Origin: DATAOG01 sp963798075
Lineage (GTDB): Bacteria > Pseudomonadota > Alphaproteobacteria > Geminicoccales > Geminicoccaceae
Assembly: GCA_963798075.1 (NCBI GenBank)
Contig: CAWCRU010000009.1
Location: 193,714-257,713, forward strand
DNA: 64,000 bases
Direction: 5' to 3'
In this document: positions 45,755 through 54,597 of the stretch, piece by piece
How positions within the stretch are numbered: the stretch's first letter is position 1
How the letters are laid out: every line of letters starts with the position of its first letter
The notes under the pieces: model-generated
The model's input: only the letters and a program-made list of their open reading frames with translations
Database searches by the model: none
Told to the model about the DNA's origin: nothing
Position numbers and translations under genes: made by a program

Positions 45755-47125
45755 TCAGAGGATCTGCGGGCCGTAGAGGAGGTCGGGGAGCAAGGTGGAG
45801 ATAAACGGGACGTAGGTCACGAGGATCAGGAACAGCAGCAGGATCCCGAGCCAGGGCAGCGCCGCCTTGACCACTTCGAGGATCGACATCCCGGTGATGC
45901 CCGAGGTCACGAACAGGTTGAGCCCGACCGGCGGCGTGATCATGCCGATCTCCATGTTCACGACCATGATGATGCCGAGGTGGATCGGGTCGATGTGCAG
46001 TTGAAGGGCGATCGGGAACAGGATCGGCGCCATGATCAGAAGGATCGCCGACGGCTCCATGAAGTTGCCGGCGATCAGCAGCAGGATGTTGACGACGATC
46101 AGGAAGGCCCAGGACGGCATGCCGGCGCTCACGATCGCCTCGGTGATCGCGTGCGGGATGCGCTCGGTGGTCAGCACATGGGCGAACAGCATCGCATTCG
46201 CGATGATGAACATCAGCATGATCGTGGTCCGCCCGGCCTCGACCATGACGTGGCGGGTATCGGGGTGGACGAGCGCATAGGGCAGGTAGATGCCCCCCCG
46301 GACCAGGCCCTGGATCAGGCTGTCGCCCGTCTTGCCCTTGAGCGGCCCCATGTCGCGATAGACGAACACCGCGATCAGGAAGGCGTAGATCGCGGCGACC
46401 GCGGCCGCCTCGGTCGGCGTGAACACGCCGCCGTAGATCCCGCCCATGATCAGGACGATCAGGAGCAGCCCCCAGATCGCCTCGCGCCCGGCCGCCAGGA
46501 TCTCGCGCCAGGTCGAGCGCGGCTGCCGGGGCAGGTCGGTGACCCTGGCCGCGATGTAGATGCCGACCATCAGCATGAGCCCGGCGACGATGCCCGGGAT
46601 CACGCCGGCGAGGAACAGGCGGCCGACCGAGGAGTCGGTCGCGGCGGCGTAGACCACCATGACGATCGAGGGCGGGATCAGGATGCCGAGCGTGCCGGCG
46701 TTGCAGATCACGCCGGCGGCGAACGCCTTGGAGTAGCCGGCGCCGACCATGCCTGCGATCACGATCGAGCCGATCGCGACGACGGTGGCGGGCGAACTGC
46801 CCGAGACCGCGGCGAACAGCATGCAGGCGAGCACGCTCGCCATCGCGAGGCCGCCGCGCAGATGGCCGACGCAGGCGAGGGCAAAGCGGATGAGCCGCCT
46901 CGCGACCCCGCCGGTCGAGAGGAAGGTGGACGACAGGATGAAGAACGGGATCGCGAGCAGCGTATAGTGCTGCATCGTCTCGAACAGCTTGAGCGAGAGC
47001 GACGCCAGCGAATCGTGCGAGAACAAGAGGATCGAGGTGACGCTCGAGAGGCCGAGCGCGATCGCGATCGGCGCCCCGATCAGGAGCAGGCCGAACAGCA
47101 TCACGAACAGGAAGGCGATCGTCAT
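45755..47125 (-). CDS. dctM: TRAP transporter large permease
   Basis: This is a 456-residue DctM-type membrane subunit with about 12 hydrophobic segments. LLAIPFFILSSTFLSTGGVA, LIRFALACVGHLRGGLAMA and AAVSGSSPATVVAIGSI are family landmarks, followed by AGVICNAGTLGILIPPSIVM and MITPPVGLNLFVTSG. It forms the sodium-driven channel with DctQ. ATG 47125 overlaps the stop of a 10-codon mini-ORF that arises from a 29-bp duplication of the dctM start. The last gene of the operon dctP-dctQ-dctM. Confidence 0.96.
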   Translation of the reverse strand: MTIAFLFVMLFGLLLIGAPIAIALGLSSVTSILLFSHDSLASLSLKLFETMQHYTLLAIPFFILSSTFLSTGGVARRLIRFALACVGHLRGGLAMASVLACMLFAAVSGSSPATVVAIGSIVIAGMVGAGYSKAFAAGVICNAGTLGILIPPSIVMVVYAAATDSSVGRLFLAGVIPGIVAGLMLMVGIYIAARVTDLPRQPRSTWREILAAGREAIWGLLLIVLIMGGIYGGVFTPTEAAAVAAIYAFLIAVFVYRDMGPLKGKTGDSLIQGLVRGGIYLPYALVHPDTRHVMVEAGRTTIMLMFIIANAMLFAHVLTTERIPHAITEAIVSAGMPSWAFLIVVNILLLIAGNFMEPSAILLIMAPILFPIALQLHIDPIHLGIIMVVNMEIGMITPPVGLNLFVTSGITGMSILEVVKAALPWLGILLLFLILVTYVPFISTLLPDLLYGPQIL

Positions 47126-47157
47126 CGCAGGACGAACAGGAAGGCGATCGTCATCGC
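47103..47157. repeat. 29-bp tandem duplication at the dctQ-dctM junction
   Basis: The 26-bp string starting ACGAACAGGAAGGCGATCGT occurs at 47103-47128 and again at 47132-47157, a period of 29 nt. Read on the minus strand, it duplicates the first codons of dctM (ATGACGATCGCCTTCCTGTT). The upstream copy makes a mini-ORF MTIAFLFVLR whose TGA overlaps the true dctM ATG. The dctQ stop overlaps the start of the mini-ORF in the same way. Confidence 0.9.
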
Positions 47158-47735
47158 GGGCGCCCGGGAGGGTCCGGCGGCGGCACCTCCGCCAGGCCGT
47201 CGAGGTGCTGGCGCATGCTGTCGGCGGCTTCGTCGCCGAGCAGAAGCCCGCTCTGCTGCCGGGTCCAGATCTGCCAGCCGACCTGGGCCAGGCGCAGGAA
47301 CAGGAGTGCGAGGCCGACCGGCAGGATCACCATCGGGACCCACTGCGGGATCGGCAGGTCCTCGGACGCGATGCCGATCTTGTAGAGCTTGGCGACGTAC
47401 CGCCAGGAGCCGATGAACAGGATCACCGCGTAGATCAGCCCGGCGGCGACCGCGGCCAGGCCCAGGATCCGCCGCGCTCTCTCGGAAAACAGGCGGACGA
47501 AGGCGTCGACGCCGAGATGGGCGTGCACCTTGACGCCGTAGGACATGCCGAACAGGACCAGCCAGGCGAACAGATACTGCGTCAGCTCGAGCGCCCAGAC
47601 CATGCCGCTGTTGAAGACATAGCGCGCCACGACCTGGGAGAAGGTCACGAGCGTCATGGCGGCGAAGAGGAGGGCGATGATGCCCTCCTCCAGCGCGTTC
47701 ACGACCCGGCCGAGCCGCCGGGTCCCGTTCGGCAT
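47151..47735 (-). CDS. dctQ: TRAP transporter small permease
   Basis: This is a 194-residue DctQ-type subunit with four membrane segments: EEGIIALLFAAMTLVTFSQV, TQYLFAWLVLFGMSYGVKV, a third around VAAGLIYAVILFIGSW and a fourth around VPMVILPVGLALLFLRL. The loop HAHLGVDAFVRLF between the second and third is conserved. It starts 16 nt after the dctP stop. Its own stop at 47151-47153 overlaps the first ATG of the 29-bp duplication. Confidence 0.92.
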   Translation of the reverse strand: MPNGTRRLGRVVNALEEGIIALLFAAMTLVTFSQVVARYVFNSGMVWALELTQYLFAWLVLFGMSYGVKVHAHLGVDAFVRLFSERARRILGLAAVAAGLIYAVILFIGSWRYVAKLYKIGIASEDLPIPQWVPMVILPVGLALLFLRLAQVGWQIWTRQQSGLLLGDEAADSMRQHLDGLAEVPPPDPPGRPR

Positions 47736-47751
47736 CGATGCTCCGGCGGCG

Positions 47752-48750
47752 TCAGCTCGCGGTATTGGCGGCGACCGCGGCGTCGATCAGATCCTGACCG
47801 ATGTCGCCCTGGAACTTGGCCCAGACCGGCTTCATGGCCTCGACCCACTGCTCGCGCTGATCGGGCGTGAGCTCGCGGATCTTGACGCCGGCATCGAGAA
47901 TCTTCTGGCGCGACTGCGCGTTGATGTCGTTGGCCTGCGCATTATACTTCTCGGTGACTTCGGCCAGGATCTGCTCGAGCTTGGCGCGGACGTCGTCCGG
48001 CAGGCCTTCCCAGAACTCCGCATTGGTGACCACCAGGTAGTCGATCACGCCGTGGTTGGTCTCGGTAATGCCGTCCTGAACCTCGTGGAACTTCTTGGTG
48101 AAGATGTTCGACCAGGTATTCTCCTGGCCGTCGACCACGCCCTGCTGGAGGGCGCCGTAGACCTCGGAGAACGCCATCTTCTGCGGATTGGCGCCGAGCG
48201 CCTGGAACTGCGCCTGCAAGACGTCGGACTCCTGGATCCGGAACTTCAGCCCCTTGGCGTCGGCGGGCACCAGCAGCGGCCGGTCGGCCGAGAGCTGCTT
48301 CATGCCGTTGTGCCAATAGGCGAGCCCGGTCAGGCCCTTGTCGGTCATCGCGCCGAGCAGCTTCTGGCCGGCGTCGCTGTGCTGGAAGCGGTCGACCGCC
48401 TCGATGTCGTTGAACAGGAACGGCAGATCGAAGATCCGGTATTTCAGCGTGTACTGCTCGAACTTGGAGAGCGACGGCGCCGCCATCTGGACGTCGCCGA
48501 GCAGCATCGCCTGCAGCACCTTGTCGTCGTCGTAGAGCTGGGAGTTCGGATAGACCTCGACCTTGACCTCGCCTGCCAGCTCCTTGTTGACCCGGGCCGC
48601 GAACTCGGCGGCCGCCTCGCCCTTCGGCTGGCCCTTCTCGGCGACCACGTGGCTGAACTTGATCAGGATCTCGGCGCCCGCGGGCGCGCTGGCGAGGCTC
48701 AGGCCGGCCGTAAGCCCGAGGGCCGCGGCGGTGGTGATCCATGCTCGCAT
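47752..48750 (-). CDS. dctP: TRAP transporter substrate-binding protein
   Basis: This is a 332-residue DctP-type periplasmic receptor. ATG 48750 follows GGGAGC, and the signal peptide MRAWITTAAALGLTAGLSLA is cleaved after AGA. IKFSHVVAEKGQPKGEAAAEF, VEVYPNSQLYDDDKVLQAML, LKFRIQESDVLQAQFQALGA with the carboxylate-binding Arg, and FSEVYGALQQGVVDGQENTW are typical. The best match is to C4-dicarboxylate-type receptors, but other organic acids are possible. It heads dctPQM and is divergent from regB; the 280-nt gap holds an AT-rich patch (about 48805-48830) suitable for its promoter. Confidence 0.94.
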   Translation of the reverse strand: MRAWITTAAALGLTAGLSLASAPAGAEILIKFSHVVAEKGQPKGEAAAEFAARVNKELAGEVKVEVYPNSQLYDDDKVLQAMLLGDVQMAAPSLSKFEQYTLKYRIFDLPFLFNDIEAVDRFQHSDAGQKLLGAMTDKGLTGLAYWHNGMKQLSADRPLLVPADAKGLKFRIQESDVLQAQFQALGANPQKMAFSEVYGALQQGVVDGQENTWSNIFTKKFHEVQDGITETNHGVIDYLVVTNAEFWEGLPDDVRAKLEQILAEVTEKYNAQANDINAQSRQKILDAGVKIRELTPDQREQWVEAMKPVWAKFQGDIGQDLIDAAVAANTAS

Positions 48751-49030
48751 GGTCGTGCTCCCTGATTTGGGGCGACCACCGCCGGTGCGGCCTGCCGCCC
48801 GCATGGCTGCATTATTTACAACCAACACCCAGACGGCCGGCCGGTCAAGGCGGCCAAGGCCTGCCTGCCGCGGGCGGGTGCGCGGGCGCCCTCGGATCGC
48901 TTGCGTCCGCAAGCCGCGGCTCGCTGCGAAGAGGGGGGCCAAGGCGCCGTTCGGTCGCATCCTGCCCGCCGGCCGGCCGGTGTAAGGTCGCCGCCGGTCC
49001 AGCCGTGGCCCGAGCGGGAGACGTCAGCCG

Positions 49031-50407
49031 GTGTTGTCCTTTCAGTCCCGCCACGAGGCGATCGCCCGGGTTCTGCCGGCCGGCCAGGCGCGCCGCCGGC
49101 TGGGGACTTGGGCCGCGCCGCTGAGCCGGCTTTTGACCGGCAACGGCGAGCGCCGGGTGCGCCTGCGCACCCTGACCCTGATCCGCTGGATCGCGATCAC
49201 CGGCCAGGCATTCACGATCGCGCTGGTCCACTTCTCCCTGGAGTTTCACCTGCCACTCTGGCCGCTGCTCGGGGCGGTCGGGCTGTCGGCGCTGATCAAC
49301 CTGGCGCTGACCGCGGGCTTCCCCGCGACCACCCGTCTGACCGAGCGTAGCGTGGCCATCCTGCTCGGCTACGACATCCTCCAGCTGGCCTTCCTGTTGG
49401 GCCTGACCGGCGGCCTCCAGAACCCGTTCTCGGTGCTGCTGATCGTGCCGGTCACGCTGTCGGCGACCACGCTGTCGCTGCGCACGACGGTCGTTCTGTG
49501 CCTGTTCGTGAGCGTGGCTGCGACCGTGCTCGGCCTCTATCCGAGCGATCTGCCCTGGTACGAAGGCACGTTCCGGCTGCCGGCACTCTACATCGGCGGC
49601 TCGTGGCTGGCCCTCGTGCTGGGCAGCACCTTGATCGCCGGCTACGCCTGGCGGGTCGCCGACGAGGCGCGACGCCTGTCCGACGCGCTCGCTGCGACCC
49701 AGATGGCGCTCGCGCGCGAGCAGCAGCTGTCGGCGCTGGGCGGGCTCGCGGCGGCCGCCGCGCACGAGCTCGGCTCTCCGCTCGCGACCATCGCGGTGAC
49801 CGCGCGCGAGCTCGCCAACAGCGTCCCGCCCGACAGCCCGCTCGCCGAGGACATCGCCGAGCTGGTCAGCGAGGGCCAGCGCTGCCGCGAGATCCTGCGC
49901 TCGCTGAGCCAGAAGGGCGAAAGCGAGGAGCACGCGCCGTTCACCCGCATGCCGCTTTCGAACCTGCTCGAGACGATCGCCGACACCTGCCGCCGGCGGC
50001 CCGGGATCACGGTCGCCGGCACGATCGAGCGGGCGACGCCCGGGAGCCTGGAACCGCAGCTGGTGCCGACGCCCGAGTTCCGGCACGCGCTCGTCAATCT
50101 GATCGACAACGCGATCCAGTTCGCCGAGCGCGAGGTCAAGATCGTGCTCAGCCTGGGGACGGAGCGGGTCGCGGTCCGGATCGAGGACGACGGCGCCGGC
50201 TTCCCGGCCGAGGTCCTGGAGCTGGTGGGCGAGCCCTATCTCTCGACCCGCAACGAGGCCGGCGGCCTCGGGCTTGGCATCTTCATCGCGCAGACGCTGC
50301 TTGCGCGAACCGGCGCGACGCTGCAATTTGGCAATTGTGAGCAGGGCGCGCGCGTGACGATCACCTGGGAGCGCGCCAGGCTCGAGGGGAGTGCGCCGGA
50401 GATTTGA
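49031..50407 (+). CDS. regB: RegB/PrrB-type redox-sensing histidine kinase
   Basis: This is a 458-residue membrane kinase. GTG 49031 has GGGAG upstream. Six hydrophobic segments occupy residues about 45-215. GGLQNPF, the ubiquinone-binding signature of RegB, occurs at about residues 127-133. The H-box AAAHELGSPLATI carries His245. The redox-active cysteine equivalent lies in GQRCREIL (about Cys285). The N and G boxes follow as LVNLIDNAIQFA, DDGAGFP and GLGLGIFIAQ. RegB controls respiration, carbon and nitrogen metabolism by sensing the quinone pool. It is followed at once by regA and is divergent from the TRAP operon. Confidence 0.95.
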   Translation: MLSFQSRHEAIARVLPAGQARRRLGTWAAPLSRLLTGNGERRVRLRTLTLIRWIAITGQAFTIALVHFSLEFHLPLWPLLGAVGLSALINLALTAGFPATTRLTERSVAILLGYDILQLAFLLGLTGGLQNPFSVLLIVPVTLSATTLSLRTTVVLCLFVSVAATVLGLYPSDLPWYEGTFRLPALYIGGSWLALVLGSTLIAGYAWRVADEARRLSDALAATQMALAREQQLSALGGLAAAAAHELGSPLATIAVTARELANSVPPDSPLAEDIAELVSEGQRCREILRSLSQKGESEEHAPFTRMPLSNLLETIADTCRRRPGITVAGTIERATPGSLEPQLVPTPEFRHALVNLIDNAIQFAEREVKIVLSLGTERVAVRIEDDGAGFPAEVLELVGEPYLSTRNEAGGLGLGIFIAQTLLARTGATLQFGNCEQGARVTITWERARLEGSAPEI

Positions 50408-50408
50408 G

Positions 50409-51005
50409 ATGAGCCAGTCTGCGGACGGTGGCGCTGCCGCGCCGCTGTCCGGTCCCGAAGCGATTGCCAGTCCGGGCGCCGGCCGCACCCTGCTGCTCGT
50501 CGACGACGATGCGCCGCTCCGGCGCTCGATGATGCGCGCCCTCGAGCGGCGCGGCTTCCAGGTGCTGCCGGCCGAGGGCCTGGCCGAGGCGCGCGATCAC
50601 GCCCATGCCCACCGGCCGGAGTTCGCCGTCCTCGACATGCGCCTGACCGAGGGCAGCGGGCTCGACCTGGTGCGCACGCTGCGCGAGCTGCGCCCCGAGG
50701 TCCGGATCGTGATCGTCACCGGCTACGGCAACATCGCGACCGCGGTCGCGGCGATCAAGGCCGGTGCGGTCGACTATCTGGCCAAGCCCGTCGATGCCGA
50801 CGACGTGGTCGACGCGCTGCTGCGCAGCGGCCAGGGCCTGCCGCCGCCGCGCGACAACCCGATGTCGGCCGACCGGGTGCGCTGGGAGCACATCCAGCGG
50901 GTGTTCGAGCAGTGCAACCGGAACGTCTCGGAGACCGCGCGCCGTCTCAACATGCACCGCCGCACCCTGCAGCGGATCCTGAACAAGCGCGCGCCCCGCG
51001 AGTAG
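50409..51005 (+). CDS. regA: RegA/ActR-type response regulator
   Basis: This is a 198-residue partner of the preceding kinase. The receiver domain has LLLVDDDAPLRR at its start, the phospho-Asp76 in FAVLDMRL, and IVTGYGNIATAVAAIKAGA with KPVDADD (Lys). The Fis-type helix-turn-helix NVSETARRLNMHRRTLQRIL at the C-terminus is nearly identical to that of RegA/PrrA/ActR. ATG 50409 follows GGAG and is 1 nt from the kinase stop, so the two are co-expressed. It is convergent with the RHH/PAS-like gene. Confidence 0.95.
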   Translation: MSQSADGGAAAPLSGPEAIASPGAGRTLLLVDDDAPLRRSMMRALERRGFQVLPAEGLAEARDHAHAHRPEFAVLDMRLTEGSGLDLVRTLRELRPEVRIVIVTGYGNIATAVAAIKAGAVDYLAKPVDADDVVDALLRSGQGLPPPRDNPMSADRVRWEHIQRVFEQCNRNVSETARRLNMHRRTLQRILNKRAPRE

Positions 51006-51025
51006 CCCGCTGGGGCTCGGGTCGG

Positions 51026-51635
51026 TCAGCCGCGGCCGGCCAGGGTTTCGAACATGATCAGGCAGGCGCGGCCGGGGTTGGCGCCGCTGGCCGCCGACAG
51101 GCCGACCGCGAGCGCCTGCGCGGTCCTGACCTTGCCTGGCGAGACGTAGGTCGCGTTGAACTCGCCCTTGGCGCCGGCGTCGCCGAACACCCGCTGCCAG
51201 AGCTGCGCCATGCCGGGGCCGCGCAGGATCATCAGATTGTCGAGCCGCTGGCCGACGATGCCGCGGGCGTCGACGTGCAGCCAGCCGAGGAACGCCTGGT
51301 TCTGGCGCTTGACCGTGCGGTCCTCGTTGAGCAGCAGGCAGGGCAAGCGGACAGGCATCGAGCACCCGCGGCAGGTCCTGGGTGTTGCCGGCCAGCGTCA
51401 GCTTCTCGAGCTCGCGCTCGAGCCCCTGCCAGCGCAGCCGGGCGTGGATCAGGCAGAAGGTCCGCAGCGTCGAGGCGAGATTGGTCCGATCGGGGGTGGC
51501 ACTCGCGACGTCGTTGACCAGGCGCGACAGCCGGATCGAGCGGCCGTCGGCGACCTCCTTCAGGTAGCCCCAGAACTCGGGCTCCAGCTTGATCGAGGTG
51601 CGGACCGCACCGATGCGCATGGTCTTGCGGATCAT
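51026..51635 (-). CDS. ribbon-helix-helix protein with PAS-like C-terminal domain (frameshifted)
   Basis: This protein has about 202 residues, from ATG 51635. The first part, MRIGAVRTSIKLEPEFWGYL then RSIRLSRLVNDVASA (residues 6-45), is an RHH_4-type DNA-binding domain. A helical linker follows (TLRTFCLIHARLRWQGLERE). After a shift near 51358, the second part LPCLLLNEDRTVKRQNQAFLGWL and LDNLMILRGPGMAQLW resembles a PAS-type sensor domain, ending in ACLIMFETLAGRG. A one-base error at the junction is the simplest explanation; two separate genes would lack a ribosome-binding site for the second. It is divergent from the large RTX-type protein, which it may regulate (inference). Confidence 0.75.
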
Positions 51636-51803
51636 CGCCTGCCCTGACGGCCTTGAGCTTGCCCGACTCGCACCCTGCCACTACCCTTGTCGGGTCAAAG
51701 GGACTATTCCACATAATGATACGCATCTCGGTTAGCTTCCGGTAAAGATCGCGGCGGAATTGCCGTAAGGCTCGAACAGCTCGGGCGTGCAACGGAGAGG
51801 TTG

Positions 51804-54503
51804 ATGGCTGATCCGCAGTTGGGCGATCCGGCGCAGGCCGAGACCGCGACGCCGGCCGACGGCGGCGCGCCGGCCGCGGGCCCAGGCACCGACGAGGCGG
51901 CCAACCAGCCGCCGCAGGCGGCGGACGTCTGCGCGACCACCGTCGAGGGCGCCGCGCTCGGCATCCCGGTCCTCGAGCACGATCACGATCCGGACGGCGA
52001 CCCGCTCCACCTGCTCGCGGCCAGCCAGCCGGCGAGCGGCGGCGTCGCCCTCAATCCCGATGGCACGGTGACCTTCACGCCGGCCGCGCCCGGCCTGCAG
52101 AGCTTTCGCTACGAGATCGGCGACGGCCAGGGCGGCCACGCCGGCGCCAATGTCTCGGTGTTCGTCAATCCCCGCGCCGGCGAGCTCGAGCAGCCGGTCC
52201 TGACCGGGATCGGCAACCAGCAGCTGGCCGAGATCGCGCGCGCCTGCGCCGCCGGGGTGGCGCTGCATGTGGTGCCGCTGACCGGGTCGGAGATCCTGAT
52301 CCGGGCACCCCAGCCCGGCACCCGGATCGAGGTCGCGACCGAGCCGGGCCAGACCATCAAGCTCGCGGCCGTCGACTTCGTCAACGCGTCCTATCTGGTG
52401 GTCGAGGGCGGCCTGCTCGTGCTCACCGAGGACGGCCGCCAGGTCTTCCTCTCGCACTTCGTCGACACCGCCGAGAGCGACGCGCCGCCGACCCTTTCGG
52501 TGGCTGGCGGGCCCGCGGTCGGGACCGATCAGCTGCTGGCCAACCTGCAGCTGATCAGCGAGCCCGCGCAGGGGCCCGTGGTCGGCCGCCTGCCGCCGCC
52601 CGAGGCGGGCCCGCTGCACGGCGGCGGCGCCGGCTTCGACCCCTACCATCCCGGCGACCTCGGCCCCGGGCTCGAGCCGATCGGGCCGCTGCAGCCGAAC
52701 GAATTCGGCCGCGGCGGCGAGTTCCTGCTGCGCGACACGGGCGCCTTCGGGACCGGGACCGGCCGCAACGGCGAGGCGGGCGAGGGGCCGCTCGGTCCGC
52801 CGCAGCCGCCGGGGCCGCCCGAAGGTCCGGGGGTGCCGCCGGAGCCGCCGCCCGGCAGCAACGCGAGCCCGCAGCTGACCATTGCCGGCAACGTCACCGC
52901 CCAGGTCGGCGAAGTCACGATGCCGATCAATTTCCACTCGGCGCCGCCCTTTGCGACGATCACCGAGCAGCACGCGATCGACCTCGGGCTGGTTAACGGC
53001 GTCGATCCGCAGAACCTCGTGCTCGGCCCGAACGCGGATGCCACGATCACCTTCCGCGATGAGGTCGCCCAGTTCAAGAACACGCTCGGCGTCGTCCTGA
53101 TCGGCGATGACGGCACGCTCGGGCCGGCGCACATCGTGTTCCCGCAGGTCGAGCACGCCGACGCCGATCCGCATTTCCCGCTCGCCCGGCCGGGCGGCGG
53201 GCCGCTCCACCCCGGCGACGAGGTCCGGCTCAGCGACCTCTTCGACCCCGGCCAGCTGCACGAGGGCCAGCAGTTCGCGTTCTTCACGATCGCCGACGGC
53301 TATCGCCTGAACGGCGACCTCGACCATGCCCCGCTGCTGTTCCAGACCGACGGCCACGCCGCTCACCTGACCGATACGACGCCCGATCTGTTCGTGGTCG
53401 GGGCCGACGGCGACCTGACCCCGGTCGCGGGCAACGTCTTCCACAGCGCCACGCCATCCTTCGAGACGCCGCTCAGCGACGGCCTCAACGACGGCGGTCG
53501 CGGCCAGGTGATCTCAGGGCTGGTGCCGGACGCCGCCGGCCTCACCATCTCGTTCGAGGACAAGCCCCTGAGCTTCGGCGACACCCCGAGCGACAACGAC
53601 CTCAACGACGTGACCTACGACGTGCTGCTGCAGCCCTCGACCGGCAGCGGCGCGCCCCTGGTCCATCTGAACCTGGCGCTCACCGCCGCGATCAGCGACG
53701 ATGACCCCAATCTCGGCGGACTGACCGCCAACGTCACCGGCGGCGAGCAGCCGGGCGATGCGCTGCTGATCGACCGGTCGCTGGCCGGCACCGGAATCAC
53801 CCTGGTCGAGGATGGCTCGCACGGCGATCTGGTGCTGGCGGGCTCCGCCCCGATCGCGACCTACGCCGACGTGCTGCGCCATATCCAGCTCCACGCCGAC
53901 ACCGAGGGCGCGCGCGACATCACCTTCACGGTCACTGACGACCATGGCAATCAGAGCGACCCGGCGGTGGTCCACGCCAACCTGACAACCGCCGGCGCGC
54001 AGTTCGGCGACGACGGCGACAACATCCTGGTCGGCGATCCCGGGGTCAACGATGCGATCGCCGGCCGCGGCGGCAACGACGAGCTGTTCGGCCTCTCGGG
54101 CGACGACGTGCTCGACGGCGGCCTCGGCAACGACCTTTTGAACGGCGGCGCCGGCGACGATGTCCTGATCGGCGGCCCCGGCCAGGACACCCTGATCGGC
54201 GGCGCCGGGGCCGACCGGCACGTGTTCTTCACGCTGACCGAGCGCGGCGACACGATCCAGGGCTTCAACGCCAACGAGGGCGACCGCCTCGACCTCAGCG
54301 GCATCTTCCAGGGCCACGCCGACCCGCACGCGGTCGACCCCTTCGTGCGCTTCGACAGCTCCGGCAGCAACGTCGTGGTCAACGTCGACAAGGACGGCGG
54401 CGGCCACGGCTTCGGCTTCGTCCCCATGGCGACGCTGGTCGACCCGACCGGCATCACGACCGCCCAGGCCGCGGTCGACCACGGCGCGGTCGTCGTCGCC
54501 TGA
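51804..54503 (+). CDS. large RTX-type secreted protein with DUF4114-like domain
   Basis: This is an 899-residue acidic protein with no N-terminal signal peptide. ATG 51804 has GGAG 6 nt upstream. Order: a low-complexity start; a cadherin-like/tandem-95-type repeat (about residues 35-110, VTFTPAAPGLQSFRYEIGDG); a Pro/Gly-rich linker (about 330-355); a DUF4114-like region (about 400-615), including LGVVLIGDDGTLG, VRLSDLFDPGQL, FAFFTIADGYRLNG and DTPSDNDLNDVTYDVLL; then RTX nonapeptides (about 740-810: GRGGNDELFGLSGDDVLDGG, GGAGDDVLIGGPGQDTLIGG). The C-terminal TLTERGDTIQGFNANEGDRL, then DLSGIF, is a T1SS-143-type end. It is probably a calcium-dependent type I-secreted adhesin or matrix protein. 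No type I secretion genes are in the window. Confidence 0.88.
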   Translation: MADPQLGDPAQAETATPADGGAPAAGPGTDEAANQPPQAADVCATTVEGAALGIPVLEHDHDPDGDPLHLLAASQPASGGVALNPDGTVTFTPAAPGLQSFRYEIGDGQGGHAGANVSVFVNPRAGELEQPVLTGIGNQQLAEIARACAAGVALHVVPLTGSEILIRAPQPGTRIEVATEPGQTIKLAAVDFVNASYLVVEGGLLVLTEDGRQVFLSHFVDTAESDAPPTLSVAGGPAVGTDQLLANLQLISEPAQGPVVGRLPPPEAGPLHGGGAGFDPYHPGDLGPGLEPIGPLQPNEFGRGGEFLLRDTGAFGTGTGRNGEAGEGPLGPPQPPGPPEGPGVPPEPPPGSNASPQLTIAGNVTAQVGEVTMPINFHSAPPFATITEQHAIDLGLVNGVDPQNLVLGPNADATITFRDEVAQFKNTLGVVLIGDDGTLGPAHIVFPQVEHADADPHFPLARPGGGPLHPGDEVRLSDLFDPGQLHEGQQFAFFTIADGYRLNGDLDHAPLLFQTDGHAAHLTDTTPDLFVVGADGDLTPVAGNVFHSATPSFETPLSDGLNDGGRGQVISGLVPDAAGLTISFEDKPLSFGDTPSDNDLNDVTYDVLLQPSTGSGAPLVHLNLALTAAISDDDPNLGGLTANVTGGEQPGDALLIDRSLAGTGITLVEDGSHGDLVLAGSAPIATYADVLRHIQLHADTEGARDITFTVTDDHGNQSDPAVVHANLTTAGAQFGDDGDNILVGDPGVNDAIAGRGGNDELFGLSGDDVLDGGLGNDLLNGGAGDDVLIGGPGQDTLIGGAGADRHVFFTLTERGDTIQGFNANEGDRLDLSGIFQGHADPHAVDPFVRFDSSGSNVVVNVDKDGGGHGFGFVPMATLVDPTGITTAQAAVDHGAVVVA

Positions 54504-54597
54504 GCCGGCCAAAGCTTGCCGTCGGGGCGCCGCTCCGCTACAAGGGCGGCCCGGGCTCGACCTGGACGTGGGTCCACCAACAGCCGCCGGGTTGATC

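Noticed and set aside
45212..47416. Plus-strand open frame of about 730 codons
   Set aside because: From about 45755 it is antisense to dctM and dctQ. Only the first 180 codons could be real, and they lack a recognisable domain or ribosome-binding site.
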